A stretch of 64,000 nt of DNA from Denitrobaculum sp965232285 (GCA_965232285.1 CBDDPL010000004.1:6634001-6698000), one strand, 5' to 3'. Positions 1 through 7,967 are shown, numbered from the stretch's first letter. Notes: generated by a model not told the origin, from the sequence alone. Program-made: numbers and translations.

Positions 1-699
1 GATCAAGGTACCTTTGAGATGCCCCATGTGGGTTTTTTCGTCGATCACCAGCCCCTCGACCTGATGGAACATGGGCGAGTGGGTGGCGTCGTGGTCGGCG
101 CGGTAGGTCCGGCCCGGCACGATGATGCGGATCGGCGGCTTGGTGCTCTGCATGGAGCGGATCTGGACCGGCGAGGTGTGCGTGCGCAGCACCTGACGGC
201 TGCCGTCCTCGCGCTCGGGCAGATAGAAGGTATCGAACTCCTGGCGCGCGGGATGTTCCGGCGGGATGTTCAGGGCCGTGAAGTTGTGGAAATCGTCCTC
301 GACGTCCGGGCCTTCGGCGACGGAAAAGCCCATCTCGCCGAAGATCGCCACCAGTTCCTCGATGGTCTGGCTGATCGGATGGAAGTGGCCGAGACCGCTG
401 GGGCGCGCGGGCAGGGAAACGTCGATGGTCTCCTGGGCCAGGCGGGCTTCCAGTTCGGCTTCCTTCAGACTGCCGCGGCGGCTTTCGATGGCATCGGCGA
501 GGGCGGTCTTGACCAGGTTCAGGGCCTGGCCGGCTTCGCGCCGTTCATCGGGTGAGAGACCGCCCAGCGTCTTCATGAGCTGGGTGACCTGGCCTTTTTT
601 GCCGAGGGCCTGCACGCGGATCGTTTCCAGCGCATCGACATCGCCGGCGCTTTCGATCTGCTGAATCAGGCTTGCGCGAAGTTCTTCAAGGTTCTCCAT
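1..699 (-). CDS. pheS: Phenylalanine-tRNA ligase alpha subunit, partial (C-terminus outside window)
   Basis: Charges tRNA-Phe as the alpha half of the cytoplasmic alpha2beta2 synthetase. Only the first 233 codons are inside the window; the full protein is usually about 340-360 residues. The N-terminal coiled-coil tRNA-binding arm is visible (MENLEELRASLIQQ..., then ALGKKGQVTQLMKTLGGLSP). It is followed by the start of the class II catalytic core, with HPISQTIEELVAIFGEMGF, YRADHDATHSPMFHQVEGL and LKGTL near the cut. A second in-frame ATG two codons upstream (705) is an equal alternative start, as neither has a strong ribosome binding site. It is the last gene of the thrS-infC-rpmI-rplT-pheS series and is separated from rplT by two stem-loops. 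pheT presumably follows beyond the left edge. Confidence 0.96.
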   Translation of the reverse strand, partial: MENLEELRASLIQQIESAGDVDALETIRVQALGKKGQVTQLMKTLGGLSPDERREAGQALNLVKTALADAIESRRGSLKEAELEARLAQETIDVSLPARPSGLGHFHPISQTIEELVAIFGEMGFSVAEGPDVEDDFHNFTALNIPPEHPARQEFDTFYLPEREDGSRQVLRTHTSPVQIRSMQSTKPPIRIIVPGRTYRADHDATHSPMFHQVEGLVIDEKTHMGHLKGTLI

Positions 700-815
700 C
701 TGCATCCCGGTGGAGGTTTCGGGTGCCTGGAGTTTCGCCGGTTTCGGATCCGACGGCTGTCCTCCAGCCCCGATCTCCGCCGGTCCCTATTCGCTTTGTT
801 GAGGTGAGCTTTGCT

Positions 816-851
816 TCAAAAGAGAAGCCAAGACCGGGACCGGCCTTGGCT
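816..851 (-). terminator. Stem-loop with U-run between rplT and pheS (terminator or attenuator)
   Basis: Read on the minus strand, AGCCAAG and CTTGGCT pair around an inner CCGG/CCGG step. The stem is followed directly by TCTCTTTTG. This is an intrinsic-terminator shape placed after rplT and before pheS, so it either ends the rpmI-rplT transcript or acts as a pheS attenuator. Confidence 0.6.
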
Positions 852-871
852 CTGCTGCTTTCGAAGCGCTC

Positions 872-924
872 GCTCGGGTGGCCGGCGGCTGCATGACGTT
901 TCTGGGTCCTGCAGCCGCCCGAGC
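872..924 (-). repeat. Long inverted repeat after rplT
   Basis: GCTCGG and GCGGCTGCA at 872-893 pair with TGCAGCCGC and CCGAGC at 910-924, leaving a 16-base loop and a small internal bulge. The stem ends about 10 bases past the rplT stop codon and precedes the terminator-like hairpin at 816-851. The pair of stems could protect the 3' end of the ribosomal-protein mRNA or form alternative leader structures for pheS. Confidence 0.5.
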
Positions 925-933
925 CGAATGAAC

Positions 934-1296
934 TTAAGCGGTCTTGAGAGCGGCCTGAGCCTGGTCGACGAGGCTCTTAAAGGCGGCCGGCTCGTGAACG
1001 GCGAGGTCCGAAAGAACCTTGCGGTCCAGCTCGATGCCGGCGCGCTTCATGCCGTTCATAAACTGAGAATAGGTCAAGCCATGCTCACGGGCGCCGGCGT
1101 TGATCCGCTGGATCCACAGGCCCCGGAAGTTGCGCTTCTTGGCGCGGCGATCGCGATAGGCGTACTGGAGACCTTTCTCCACCCGCTCGACGGCGACCCG
1201 GAAAACGTTCTTGCCTCGTCCGCGATAGCCCTTGGCCATCTTGACGACTTTTTTGTGGCGTGCACGCGCGGTGACGCCCCGACTTACTCTTGCCAT
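934..1296 (-). CDS. rplT: 50S ribosomal protein L20
   Basis: Binds 23S rRNA early in large-subunit assembly. The 120-residue length is typical. The family core is intact: MARVSRGVTARARHKKVVK, AKGYRGRGKNVFRVA, YRDRRAKKRNFRGLWIQRIN and the C-terminal globular part. The start is fixed by an AAGGA 10 bases upstream that overlaps the rpmI stop codon, so rpmI and rplT are separated by only 13 bases and are probably translationally coupled. In enterobacteria L20 represses rpmI-rplT translation; whether that holds here cannot be read from the sequence. Confidence 0.98.
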   Translation of the reverse strand: MARVSRGVTARARHKKVVKMAKGYRGRGKNVFRVAVERVEKGLQYAYRDRRAKKRNFRGLWIQRINAGAREHGLTYSQFMNGMKRAGIELDRKVLSDLAVHEPAAFKSLVDQAQAALKTA

Positions 1297-1309
1297 GAGT
1301 CAGGTATCC

Positions 1310-1510
1310 TTAAGCGTAGGGGAGGAAGTTGCGCTTGATGATCTTCGCGTCGGCATCGCACATGATGGTGGTGCCGCGGGCCTTGCGCTTCATGGACTGG
1401 CTGCGACGGCGCAGCATGTGGCGCTTATAGGCATGATTCATAACAACTTTTCCGGATCCGGTGAGCCGGAAGCGCTTCTTCGCGCCTGACTTCGTCTTCA
1501 ATTTGGGCAT
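1310..1510 (-). CDS. rpmI: 50S ribosomal protein L35
   Basis: Small basic large-subunit protein of 66 residues, the normal length. It starts MPKLKTKSGAKKRF and contains the conserved KRHMLRRRSQSMKRKARG segment. An upstream in-frame ATG would add 16 residues, but AAGGA lies 8 bases before the chosen ATG and the family begins at MPK. It sits between infC and rplT in the standard order. A good sigma-70 promoter lies about 85 bases upstream, so rpmI-rplT can be transcribed independently of infC. Confidence 0.98.
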   Translation of the reverse strand: MPKLKTKSGAKKRFRLTGSGKVVMNHAYKRHMLRRRSQSMKRKARGTTIMCDADAKIIKRNFLPYA

Positions 1511-1593
1511 TTCGCATTCCTTTCGCTTGAAACGAATCTTTCGTGAGCCGCTGGGCATGCCCTTTTCGCCCGACCGCTCGTTTGAAGCCGCAG

Positions 1594-1622
1594 GTTATAG
1601 CGGCGGCGCACGGCGAATGCAA
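1594..1622 (-). promoter_or_regulatory. Predicted sigma-70 promoter for rpmI-rplT
   Basis: On the minus strand TTGCAT and TATAAC are separated by exactly 17 bases, close to the consensus for the housekeeping sigma factor. It lies in the 244-base gap between infC and rpmI, which holds no gene. The gap implies an internal promoter giving extra rpmI-rplT mRNA beyond read-through from thrS-infC. Confidence 0.6.
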
Positions 1623-1754
1623 GCCATTGCCGTGCGTTGCACAAAACCAACCCGGGCCTGTTTTATCGCGTTGATAAACAAGCCAAAATTTTAGTGAGCT
1701 TCGTGGCGTCGCCCCAAATAGCTGCGACACCTGGGATGGAGAGAGTCCGTTAAC

Positions 1755-2291
1755 TCATCGCGGCGCCATCACCATGATCATCTGGCGGCCTTCCAGCTTC
1801 GGAAACTGCTCGACCTTGGCGATCTCCTCCAGCTCGTCGCGGACGCGCTGCAGGACCTTCAGGCCCAGATCCTGGTGAACCATCTCCCTGCCGCGGAATC
1901 GCATGGTCACCTTGACCTTGTCGCCTTCGCCGATGAAGCGGTTGGCGGCGCGCATCTTCACGTCGTAATCATGCTGGTCGATATTCGGCCGCATCTTGAT
2001 TTCCTTGACGTCGATGACCTTCTGCTTTTTGCGGGCTTCGTTCTTTTTCTTCTGCGCCTCGTAGCGGAAACGCCCGTAATCCAGAATCTTGCAGACCGGC
2101 GGGTCGGCATTGGGCGAAACCTCAACGAGATCCAGACCGGCGTTGAAAGCGCGCTGCAGCGCGTCATTCCTGGAAACGACCCCAACCTGCTCGCCGTTTT
2201 CATCGACGAGGCGGACGGACATGACACCGATCTGTTCATTCACACGCGGTCCGTCACGGGACGGCGTGAGATCTGCGGGTGGACGTGCTAT
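1755..2291 (-). CDS. infC: Translation initiation factor IF-3, non-canonical AUA start
   Basis: Binds the 30S subunit, blocks premature 50S joining and proofreads the start codon. Both halves are present: the N-domain (VNEQIGVMSVRLVDENGEQ...PPVCKILDYGRFRYE) and the C-domain (IKMRPNIDQHDYDVKMRAA, VTMRFRGREMVHQ, MIMVMAP). The first canonical start is a GTG at 2243, which would give 162 residues and cut off the conserved basic tail. Reading upstream in frame gives a plausible N-terminus (ARPPADLTPSRDGPRVNEQ) beginning at an ATA codon. GGAGGAG (2299-2305) lies 7 bases before it. Unusual start codons (AUU, AUC, AUA) are a known infC feature that lets IF-3 autoregulate. The product would be 178 residues. 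Confidence 0.9.
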   Translation of the reverse strand: MARPPADLTPSRDGPRVNEQIGVMSVRLVDENGEQVGVVSRNDALQRAFNAGLDLVEVSPNADPPVCKILDYGRFRYEAQKKKNEARKKQKVIDVKEIKMRPNIDQHDYDVKMRAANRFIGEGDKVKVTMRFRGREMVHQDLGLKVLQRVRDELEEIAKVEQFPKLEGRQMIMVMAPR

Positions 2292-2298
2292 TGCTAAA

Positions 2299-2305
2299 CT
2301 CCTCC
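2299..2305 (-). promoter_or_regulatory. Ribosome binding site that fixes the AUA start of infC
   Basis: Minus-strand GGAGGAG is a near-perfect anti-16S match. It sits 7 bases before the in-frame ATA and about 55 bases before the GTG at 2243, so it supports the ATA start. Confidence 0.7.
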
Positions 2306-2400
2306 GTTAGCCAATAAATGTGGTTGTTCCCCATAGGCATCCGCCCACGGCTGTGGATTCAGCCGGGACGGCCTGCTGATATGGTGTTCCCCTCTCTAGT

Positions 2401-2451
2401 CTGGACTAAAAATAAGTCCAGTCACAACTCTTTAGAGAGCCTGCGCTCTCT
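2401..2451. repeat. Two perfect hairpins in the thrS-infC gap
   Basis: CTGGACT/AGTCCAG with a 7-base loop spans 2401-2421. AGAGAGC/GCTCTCT with a 4-base loop spans 2434-2451. Neither is followed by a convincing U-run in the direction of the operon. They lie in the leader that precedes infC and could be a weak terminator, an mRNA processing site or a regulatory leader. Confidence 0.45.
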
Positions 2452-2503
2452 CATCCTTTACAATGGAGACCAATTCACGCGCCGCCTTGATCAGGCGGAA
2501 CGA

Positions 2504-4423
2504 TCAGGCTCCGGCCGGCGAGGCCGACTCTTCCCCCAAAAGGGCGACCGCGTCTTCCAGGCTCAGGATCTGCTGTTCCTTGGAGCCCAGACGCCGCAAC
2601 GCCACCTTGCCTTCTTCCGCCTCCCGGCGGCCGACGACTGCGATCACAGGCACTTTCGCAAGGCTGTGTTCACGTATCTTATAATTTATCTTCTCGTTGC
2701 GCAGGTCAATTTCCGTTCGCAATCCCGCGGATTTTAGCGCCGCCTGGACCTCGCGGCCATAGTCGTCCGCATCCGAGGTGATGGTCGCCACCGTGACCTG
2801 GACCGGCGCCAGCCACAGCGGGAAGCGCCCGCCGTAGTGCTCGATCAGGATCGCCAGGAAGCGCTCGAAGGAGCCGATGATGGCCCGGTGCAGCATGACC
2901 GGCCGATGGCGTTTGTCATCCTCGCCGATATAGGTGGCATCCAGGCGCTCCGGCAGAACGAAGTCAACCTGAAGCGTGCCGCACTGCCAGTCGCGGCCGA
3001 TGGCGTCGCGCAGCACGAACTCCAGCTTCGGTCCGTAGAAGGCGCCTTCGCCCGGGTTCAGCGAGTATTCCAGGCCGGCGATCTCGACCGCTTCCTTCAG
3101 GGAGGCTTCCGCCTTGTCCCAGGTTTCGTCCGTTCCCGCACGCACCTCGGGCCGGTCGGAGAACTTCACCACGAAATCCTCGAAACCCAGATCCTTGTAG
3201 ATGCTGGAAAGCAGTTCGCAGAAGATCACCGTCTCGCTGTTGATCTGATCTTCCGTGCAGAAGATATGGGCGTCGTCCTGGGTGAAGGCGCGCACCCGCA
3301 TCAGGCCATGCAGCGCGCCCGAGGGCTCGTTGCGGTGACAGGCGCCAAATTCAGCCATACGCAGGGGCAGGTCGCGATAGCTGGTCTGACCCTGGCGGAA
3401 AATCTGAACGTGGGCCGGACAGTTCATCGGCTTGACCGCCAGCACCCGGTCGTCGTCGCTGACCGCTGTGAACATATGCTCGCGGAATTTCTCCCAGTGG
3501 CCCGAGGCCTCCCAGAGCGTCCGGTCGATGAGCTGCGGCGTCTTGACCTCGACGTAGCCGGCGTCCTCCAGCCGCGTACGGATGTAACGTTCGACCGCCC
3601 GGTAGAGCTCCCAGCCCTTGGGGTGCCAGAAGACCGATCCGACCGCCTCTTCCTGCAGGTGGAAGAGGTTCATCTCCTTGCCCAGGCGCCGGTGATCGCG
3701 CTTCTCGGCCTCCTCCAGCATGGTGAGGTAGGCCTTGAGCTGCTTTTCCGTGGCCCAGCAGGTGCCGTAGATCCGCTGCAACTGCTCGTTCTTGGAATCG
3801 CCGCGCCAGTAGGCGCCGGAGACCCGCAGTAGCTTGAAGGCATGGCCCAGCCGGCCCGTGGAGGGCAGGTGCGGGCCAGTGCAGAGGTCGAGCCAGTTGC
3901 CCTGGCGGTAGATCGAGATCTCGACATCCTGGGGCAGGGTCTGGATATGCTCGGCCTTATACTTCTCGCCGATCTCCTGGAAATGGCGGATGGCCACGTT
4001 ACGGTCCCAGACCTCGCGCACGATCTGCTCGTCCCGATCGACGATCTCATGCATGCGCTTTTCGATGATCTCCAGGTCTTCGGTCGTGAAGGGCTCTTTG
4101 CGCGCGAAGTCGTAAAAGAAGCCGTTCTCCGTCGCCGGGCCGAAGGTCACCTGGGTCTCGGGGTAGATCTCCTGCACCGCCTCGGCGAGCACATGGGCGC
4201 AGTCGTGCCGGAGCAGCTCGAGGCTGTCCTCGTGCTTCGCGGTCACGATTTCCACGGTAGTGTCCTGCGCGACGATATGGGCAAGGTCCTTGACCAAGCC
4301 GTCGGCCTTCAGCGCCAGGGCGTCTTTCGCCAGGCGCGGGCCGATGGCGGCTGCGATCTCGGCGCCGGAAACCGCCGCCTCAAAATCGCGCCGACTCCCG
4401 TCGGGCAGATGAATAGCAACCAT
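2504..4423 (-). CDS. thrS: Threonine-tRNA ligase
   Basis: Class II synthetase charging tRNA-Thr; 639 residues, the normal size. The order is a TGS domain (1-60), then the editing domain with the HxxxH zinc/editing motif at H73 and H77 (HDCAHVLAEA). The catalytic core carries PMNCPAHVQIF (zinc Cys), EFGACHRNEPSGALHGLMRV and FTQDDAHIFC, and a C-terminal anticodon-binding domain follows (LWLAPVQVTV...). The start was set at the ATG giving MVAIHLPDGS, where family members begin; an in-frame ATG 31 codons upstream gives a non-conserved leader. It heads the thrS-infC-rpmI-rplT-pheS series, and the 212 bases to infC carry two hairpins. Confidence 0.97.
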   Translation of the reverse strand: MVAIHLPDGSRRDFEAAVSGAEIAAAIGPRLAKDALALKADGLVKDLAHIVAQDTTVEIVTAKHEDSLELLRHDCAHVLAEAVQEIYPETQVTFGPATENGFFYDFARKEPFTTEDLEIIEKRMHEIVDRDEQIVREVWDRNVAIRHFQEIGEKYKAEHIQTLPQDVEISIYRQGNWLDLCTGPHLPSTGRLGHAFKLLRVSGAYWRGDSKNEQLQRIYGTCWATEKQLKAYLTMLEEAEKRDHRRLGKEMNLFHLQEEAVGSVFWHPKGWELYRAVERYIRTRLEDAGYVEVKTPQLIDRTLWEASGHWEKFREHMFTAVSDDDRVLAVKPMNCPAHVQIFRQGQTSYRDLPLRMAEFGACHRNEPSGALHGLMRVRAFTQDDAHIFCTEDQINSETVIFCELLSSIYKDLGFEDFVVKFSDRPEVRAGTDETWDKAEASLKEAVEIAGLEYSLNPGEGAFYGPKLEFVLRDAIGRDWQCGTLQVDFVLPERLDATYIGEDDKRHRPVMLHRAIIGSFERFLAILIEHYGGRFPLWLAPVQVTVATITSDADDYGREVQAALKSAGLRTEIDLRNEKINYKIREHSLAKVPVIAVVGRREAEEGKVALRRLGSKEQQILSLEDAVALLGEESASPAGA

Positions 4424-4674
4424 GAAACTCTGCTTTTTAACCTCTGAATTGAAGAGACGAAAAAACACACCGCGACCATGCCGCAGTGCGAAACGCGCAA
4501 TGTAGAAGGATTCCAAGGACTGTCAAGCAGGGTAGGGGGTGTGAGATAGCGCTTGAAGCGCTCTGCGCTCTGCCCCATTGCGAAGGTGCAACCTAACTGC
4601 GAAAGTGCTGCCCAAAGCGATTACCTTCCGGAGTTTACTTAGACCGGCGGGCACTGTTTGTTGATTGGTGGTCT

Positions 4675-5604
4675 ATGACTGAAAACAAAAGGAACACGCG
4701 GTTTTTCGGACTCTGGACGATCATTGAAGATGATCAATCAGTATTGAGGGGGCTGCGCGCCACGCAATATGTGGCGTTCTTTCTCACCTTCGGTTCCCTG
4801 CTTCAGATCGTCATCTTACTGCTGTCGGGTGAGACGGCAGTGTCATTCCCACCTTCCGACAGAAGCCAGTTGTATTTCGAGCTGGGGCTGTTTTCGCTTC
4901 TGGCCGCGCTGTTCCTCTGGTTAGGATTGCGAATTCGAAAGGGAAAGTTCGGCGCGGTTCCTTACATCTGCGTCCTGATGTTGCTGGAAATTCTTTTCAA
5001 CCTTCTTACCGAACCCTGGCGCGGCCTGTTGGGCGCGGCGATCTTCGGCACGATCGCTGTAAGCGGAATGCGGGCTTGGTTTGTGAGGAAAAAGTTCGGC
5101 GTCGCCGTCGGGAAAGTTAAGAGAAACTGGTTTCTTCTGGCGGGTGGTGCCGTTGTCGGCGTGCCTCTGTTTTTGATGCTCGGGCTCGGTGTGCTGATTG
5201 AGACCGGCGTGTTTCCCTACTCACAGGTCGTGGCGGGCGACAAACTGCCGGAGCACCAAATTCAGACGCTGGTCGAGCATGCGATCCTGGATAAAGACGA
5301 TGAAATCGAGTTCTTTTACTCGGAAGGCGTCTACAGCGTTGCTCTTGGCGGGCAGTTTCTCACGCCGTCGAAGTTGGTTATCTATGAAGAGCTGGACGGC
5401 GAATTGAGCGTTTTCGACATTCCTTGCCCACAAATCGACAGTGTCGAGCTTGTGGTGCAGGGCGGCTTTTTCGAGGACAGTCTTTATCGGGTGAACGGCA
5501 AGCCCAATTCCGATTGGACCCATTTCTTCCTATATCTCTCGGTTGAAAATGGCGGCGATCAGCTCTTCATTGATCGTTTGAGAACTCATCTCTCTGGCTC
5601 TTGA
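4675..5604 (+). CDS. Orphan multi-spanning membrane protein with C-terminal soluble domain
   Basis: I do not recognise this 309-residue protein. Residues 1-20 are charged and cytoplasmic-looking. Hydrophobic stretches near 29-50, 65-85, 95-115, 117-135 and 153-178 suggest five membrane helices. The remaining 130 residues form a soluble domain of alternating strands (FFYSEGVYSVALGGQFL, LVIYEELDGELSVFD, LYRVNGKP). The C-terminal part could be a PH-like beta domain; I infer this only from the strand pattern. It stands alone on the plus strand, and its last 38 bases overlap the 3' end of the convergent DMT transporter gene. Its codon use is a little more AT-rich than the neighbours. Confidence 0.72.
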   Translation: MTENKRNTRFFGLWTIIEDDQSVLRGLRATQYVAFFLTFGSLLQIVILLLSGETAVSFPPSDRSQLYFELGLFSLLAALFLWLGLRIRKGKFGAVPYICVLMLLEILFNLLTEPWRGLLGAAIFGTIAVSGMRAWFVRKKFGVAVGKVKRNWFLLAGGAVVGVPLFLMLGLGVLIETGVFPYSQVVAGDKLPEHQIQTLVEHAILDKDDEIEFFYSEGVYSVALGGQFLTPSKLVIYEELDGELSVFDIPCPQIDSVELVVQGGFFEDSLYRVNGKPNSDWTHFFLYLSVENGGDQLFIDRLRTHLSGS

Positions 5605-6520
5605 TTGATCCCGACGAGTCTCGGCGCCCCTTCACCCGGCGCTCACGCCAGATGATAAACAGCCCGCCGCCCACAATCAGCAGCACTCCCGGGAACAGCC
5701 GCTCGAAGGGCGCCTCGGCAAAGAAGATCCAGCCGATGGTGAAGGAGAAGGGAATCCCGAAGTACTCGAAGGGCGAGAGGCTGCTGGGGGCGGCGAGGCG
5801 GTAGGCGGTGATGATGCAGAAGGCGGCAATGCCACCCGCAAAGCCCATGGCGGCGATCCAGAGCCAGTCTTCCAGGCTGGCGATGGTCACGAAACTGCCG
5901 GTGAAGAGAGCGAGCAGCAGGGTGCCGATCAGGGCACCGCTGGTTTGGTACAGGTTGATCAGCGCGGTTGGCACCCATTTGTCGAAGCGCTGTGCGGTCA
6001 CGCTGATGCTGGCGTAGCCGAAGGCGGCGCACAGGGGCAGGACCGCATACCAGCTAAAGCTCTCCGTGCCCGGGCGTATCACCAGCAGCACCCCGGCGAA
6101 GCCGGTCAGCACCGCCAGCCAGCGCCAGAGCCCGACCCGGTGGCCCAGCAGGGGAATGGAAAGCGCCGTCACGAAGAGCGGACCGGCGAAAAGGAGCGTG
6201 GTGGCGGTCGCGAATTCCAGGTGAAACACGGCGATGTAGAAGCTGACCTGGGCGCAGGCACCGATGCCGCCGCGGGCCAGAGCGAGTTTCCACTGCCGGA
6301 TCACAAGTGGCCGGCCCGCCTTGCGCCAGTCCCGCGACCAGGAAAGGATGATCAGGGTCGGGATCAGCCCGAAGAGATTGCGGAACAGCGCGAGTTGTTC
6401 GCTGGGATAGCGCTGGCTCAGGTGCTTGATGATCGCGCCCATCACGTCGTAGAGCAGGATCGCCAGCAGGATGGTCGCGGCCGCCGCGGCGAAGCTCTGC
6501 GATGTCTGACGGCTCGTCAC
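5567..6520 (-). CDS. EamA/DMT-family transporter
   Basis: Inner-membrane drug/metabolite exporter-type protein of 317 residues with ten predicted helices in two EamA repeats (about 15-145 and 160-295). Typical helix-loop features are visible: ALFRNLFGLIPTLIIL, TTLLFAGPLFVTALSIPLLG, GFAGVLLVIRPG and PFEYFGIPFSFTIGWIFFAE. The start is a GTG with GAGG 8-11 bases upstream. A charged tail (RRVKGRRDSSGSIKSQRDE) follows the last helix. The substrate cannot be predicted; family members move amino acids, purines or S-adenosylmethionine. It converges on the orphan membrane protein with a 38-base overlap. Confidence 0.9.
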   Translation of the reverse strand: MTSRQTSQSFAAAAATILLAILLYDVMGAIIKHLSQRYPSEQLALFRNLFGLIPTLIILSWSRDWRKAGRPLVIRQWKLALARGGIGACAQVSFYIAVFHLEFATATTLLFAGPLFVTALSIPLLGHRVGLWRWLAVLTGFAGVLLVIRPGTESFSWYAVLPLCAAFGYASISVTAQRFDKWVPTALINLYQTSGALIGTLLLALFTGSFVTIASLEDWLWIAAMGFAGGIAAFCIITAYRLAAPSSLSPFEYFGIPFSFTIGWIFFAEAPFERLFPGVLLIVGGGLFIIWRERRVKGRRDSSGSIKSQRDEFSNDQ

Positions 6521-6643
6521 CGGGCTGCTCCTCTTGCGCTATGAACGATCAGGGAGCTCCAGGCTAACCGGATTTAAGTTATTGACAAGTCTGCAATTTC
6601 TCCGCAAAATTTCGCTATCCACAAAGCCTGGAAGAGCCTAATG

Positions 6644-6677
6644 CGGCTCGGCGATGATGCCGGGCCGTTTTGCGTTT
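6644..6677 (+). terminator. Intrinsic terminator-like hairpin, no coding gene upstream
   Basis: CGGCTCGGC and GCCGGGCCG form a 9-bp stem (one wobble pair) with a 6-base loop. TTTTGCGTTTTT follows on the plus strand. There is no plus-strand gene upstream, so it may end a short RNA begun at the promoter-like sequence at 6582-6610. Confidence 0.45.
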
Positions 6678-6750
6678 TTGAGCGACCTCCTGGAAGCCTG
6701 CTGAAATGGAGTTATCGAGGTGCCTTGCGGAGATAACGGTCCGTCCAGTT

Positions 6751-6785
6751 GCAAGACCGGCGCGGCCCAGTCGGAGCTGCTGTCC
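6751..6785 (-). pseudogene. Remnant or direct repeat of the DUF1989 gene
   Basis: These 35 bases match 8102-8136 with 3 differences and the same orientation. In frame on the minus strand the piece still reads SDWAAPV, like FDWAAPV in the intact DUF1989 protein. Similarity ends abruptly on both sides. The two copies bracket the two small secreted-protein genes, so this may be the scar of a duplication or insertion. Confidence 0.5.
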
Positions 6786-7044
6786 CAGGTCTCTGTTCTG
6801 TTCCTCCCGGTGAGCGTGACGTTTCAAATTTCTGGAATAAAATCGCGTAAAATGAATAATTTTCGAAAAGCGTTCTCAAATTTAAAGCAACAATAATGAA
6901 ATATACATAATTTTTACTGCTTTTAATTGATATTTTCATTTTTGTAAAATATAATACAACTGCGTGACGGTTTAATACTATCAAATTATGTTTATTTGTT
7001 CATAAAATATAAAATAAACAAAGGCTTGGAATAGGGGGCTTGGT

Positions 7045-7431
7045 ATGAGATTGATAGCTTCACTTGGCCTGTCATTGATGTTGATTACAGCGTCTACGAC
7101 GCAGGGTTTTGCCAGCAGCAAGATACGGCCTGCTATCTGGTTACTGGAAGCCATTATCGTCGGTGCCGTCAGCGGCTATGTCGCGGCGCGCGTTTCGGAC
7201 GCCGAGGCACGAGAAATCAGCGTGAACCGAAATTGGATCGCTGGAGACGAGCTGCAGGCGCAGGCCCAGTTCTACGGTTTCCTGAAAGATAAAACCTCTT
7301 TGCTGATGATCGCGGGCACTTACCCGATCGTTGTTGTTTCGCGAAAGGATGGCCACGACATCGTGGTGATCGAAGACCAGGCCGCTGAGCGGCTCGTGGT
7401 CGTCATACTCGAAGAGGGGAGCGAAAAATGA
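7045..7431 (+). CDS. Small secreted or anchored protein of unknown function
   Basis: I do not recognise this 128-residue protein. Residues 1-23 look like a signal peptide (LIASLGLSLMLITASTTQGFA). They are followed by a second hydrophobic stretch (PAIWLLEAIIVGAVSGYVAA, about 29-48) and a short mixed domain ending in strands rich in valine. It may therefore be periplasmic or anchored by the second segment. AGGGGG lies upstream of the ATG. Its stop overlaps the start of the next gene as ATGA, so the two are made together. It follows the AT-rich tract, a sign that the pair may be acquired. Confidence 0.65.
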   Translation: MRLIASLGLSLMLITASTTQGFASSKIRPAIWLLEAIIVGAVSGYVAARVSDAEAREISVNRNWIAGDELQAQAQFYGFLKDKTSLLMIAGTYPIVVVSRKDGHDIVVIEDQAAERLVVVILEEGSEK

Positions 7432-7907
7432 GCTTACGTACTGCGGGATTGCTTCTAATCTTGGCTGCTCTTTTGATGCCCGCTTCTGCCTCCGCCCAAT
7501 CGCTCGACCGCAGCGCTGCCAGCGCCGCCAGTCGCGGGGCTGCTGCGGGAGCGACCAAGCAGGTCGCGAAGCGGATTATTCTGCCTGCGACGATCGTGAT
7601 GGCGGCGATAGACTCTGCGGAAGCCTATGAGCAAAACTGCGTAGGGCTCGCGGACGATCAGGAGGCTGTGGCCTGCACTGCGAGCGCCTTCACCGAGCAG
7701 CAGGTCGAGGAACTCAAACAGCTTGCCCAGGATATGCGGATCGCGTGGAAATACGTTGTCGTGCCTGAAGCGAAGGAAGCATGGCGGCAACATGGCCCCA
7801 CCGTCGTGGAAGGTGCCAAGACAGCTTACGATGCGGCTAGTAGCGCCGTGAAAGAGTATGGCCCCAGATTCTTCGATTGGTTGGTCGAGAAAACCTCTGA
7901 AAACTAA
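7428..7907 (+). CDS. Small alanine-rich secreted protein of unknown function
   Basis: 159 residues, family not recognised. Residues 1-23 form a clear signal peptide (LLLILAALLMPASASA, cleavage near SAQ). The mature part begins with a Ser/Ala-rich segment, then a short hydrophobic stretch (RIILPATIVMAAIDSAEA). After that comes a Cys pair (C71 and C82) that could form a disulfide in the periplasm, and a helical, charged C-terminal half. It is translationally coupled to the previous gene by an ATGA overlap, suggesting the products act together at the cell envelope. Confidence 0.65.
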   Translation: MSLRTAGLLLILAALLMPASASAQSLDRSAASAASRGAAAGATKQVAKRIILPATIVMAAIDSAEAYEQNCVGLADDQEAVACTASAFTEQQVEELKQLAQDMRIAWKYVVVPEAKEAWRQHGPTVVEGAKTAYDAASSAVKEYGPRFFDWLVEKTSEN

Positions 7908-7967
7908 GCTCTCGCCACAGCGAGCGGTTTGCCGATTTATAGAGTCAATCGAGATTAATGGCCTTCA

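Larger units (their letters stand above)
6521..7044. other. Intergenic region with a candidate short transcript, a gene remnant and an AT-rich tract
   Basis: No gene is supported here. The stretch contains a possible plus-strand promoter (TTGACA at 6582-6587, CAAAAT at 6605-6610), a terminator-like hairpin at 6644-6677 and a 35-base near copy (6751-6785) of part of the DUF1989 gene. From about 6830 to 7030 the tract is strikingly AT-rich and ends just before the first small secreted-protein gene. The AT-rich tract differs from everything else in the window and suggests acquired DNA. Confidence 0.6.

Noticed and set aside
6712..6984. 90-residue minus-strand frame across the AT-rich tract
   Set aside because: It runs through low-complexity AT-rich DNA, lacks a binding site and shows an abrupt composition change in the middle.
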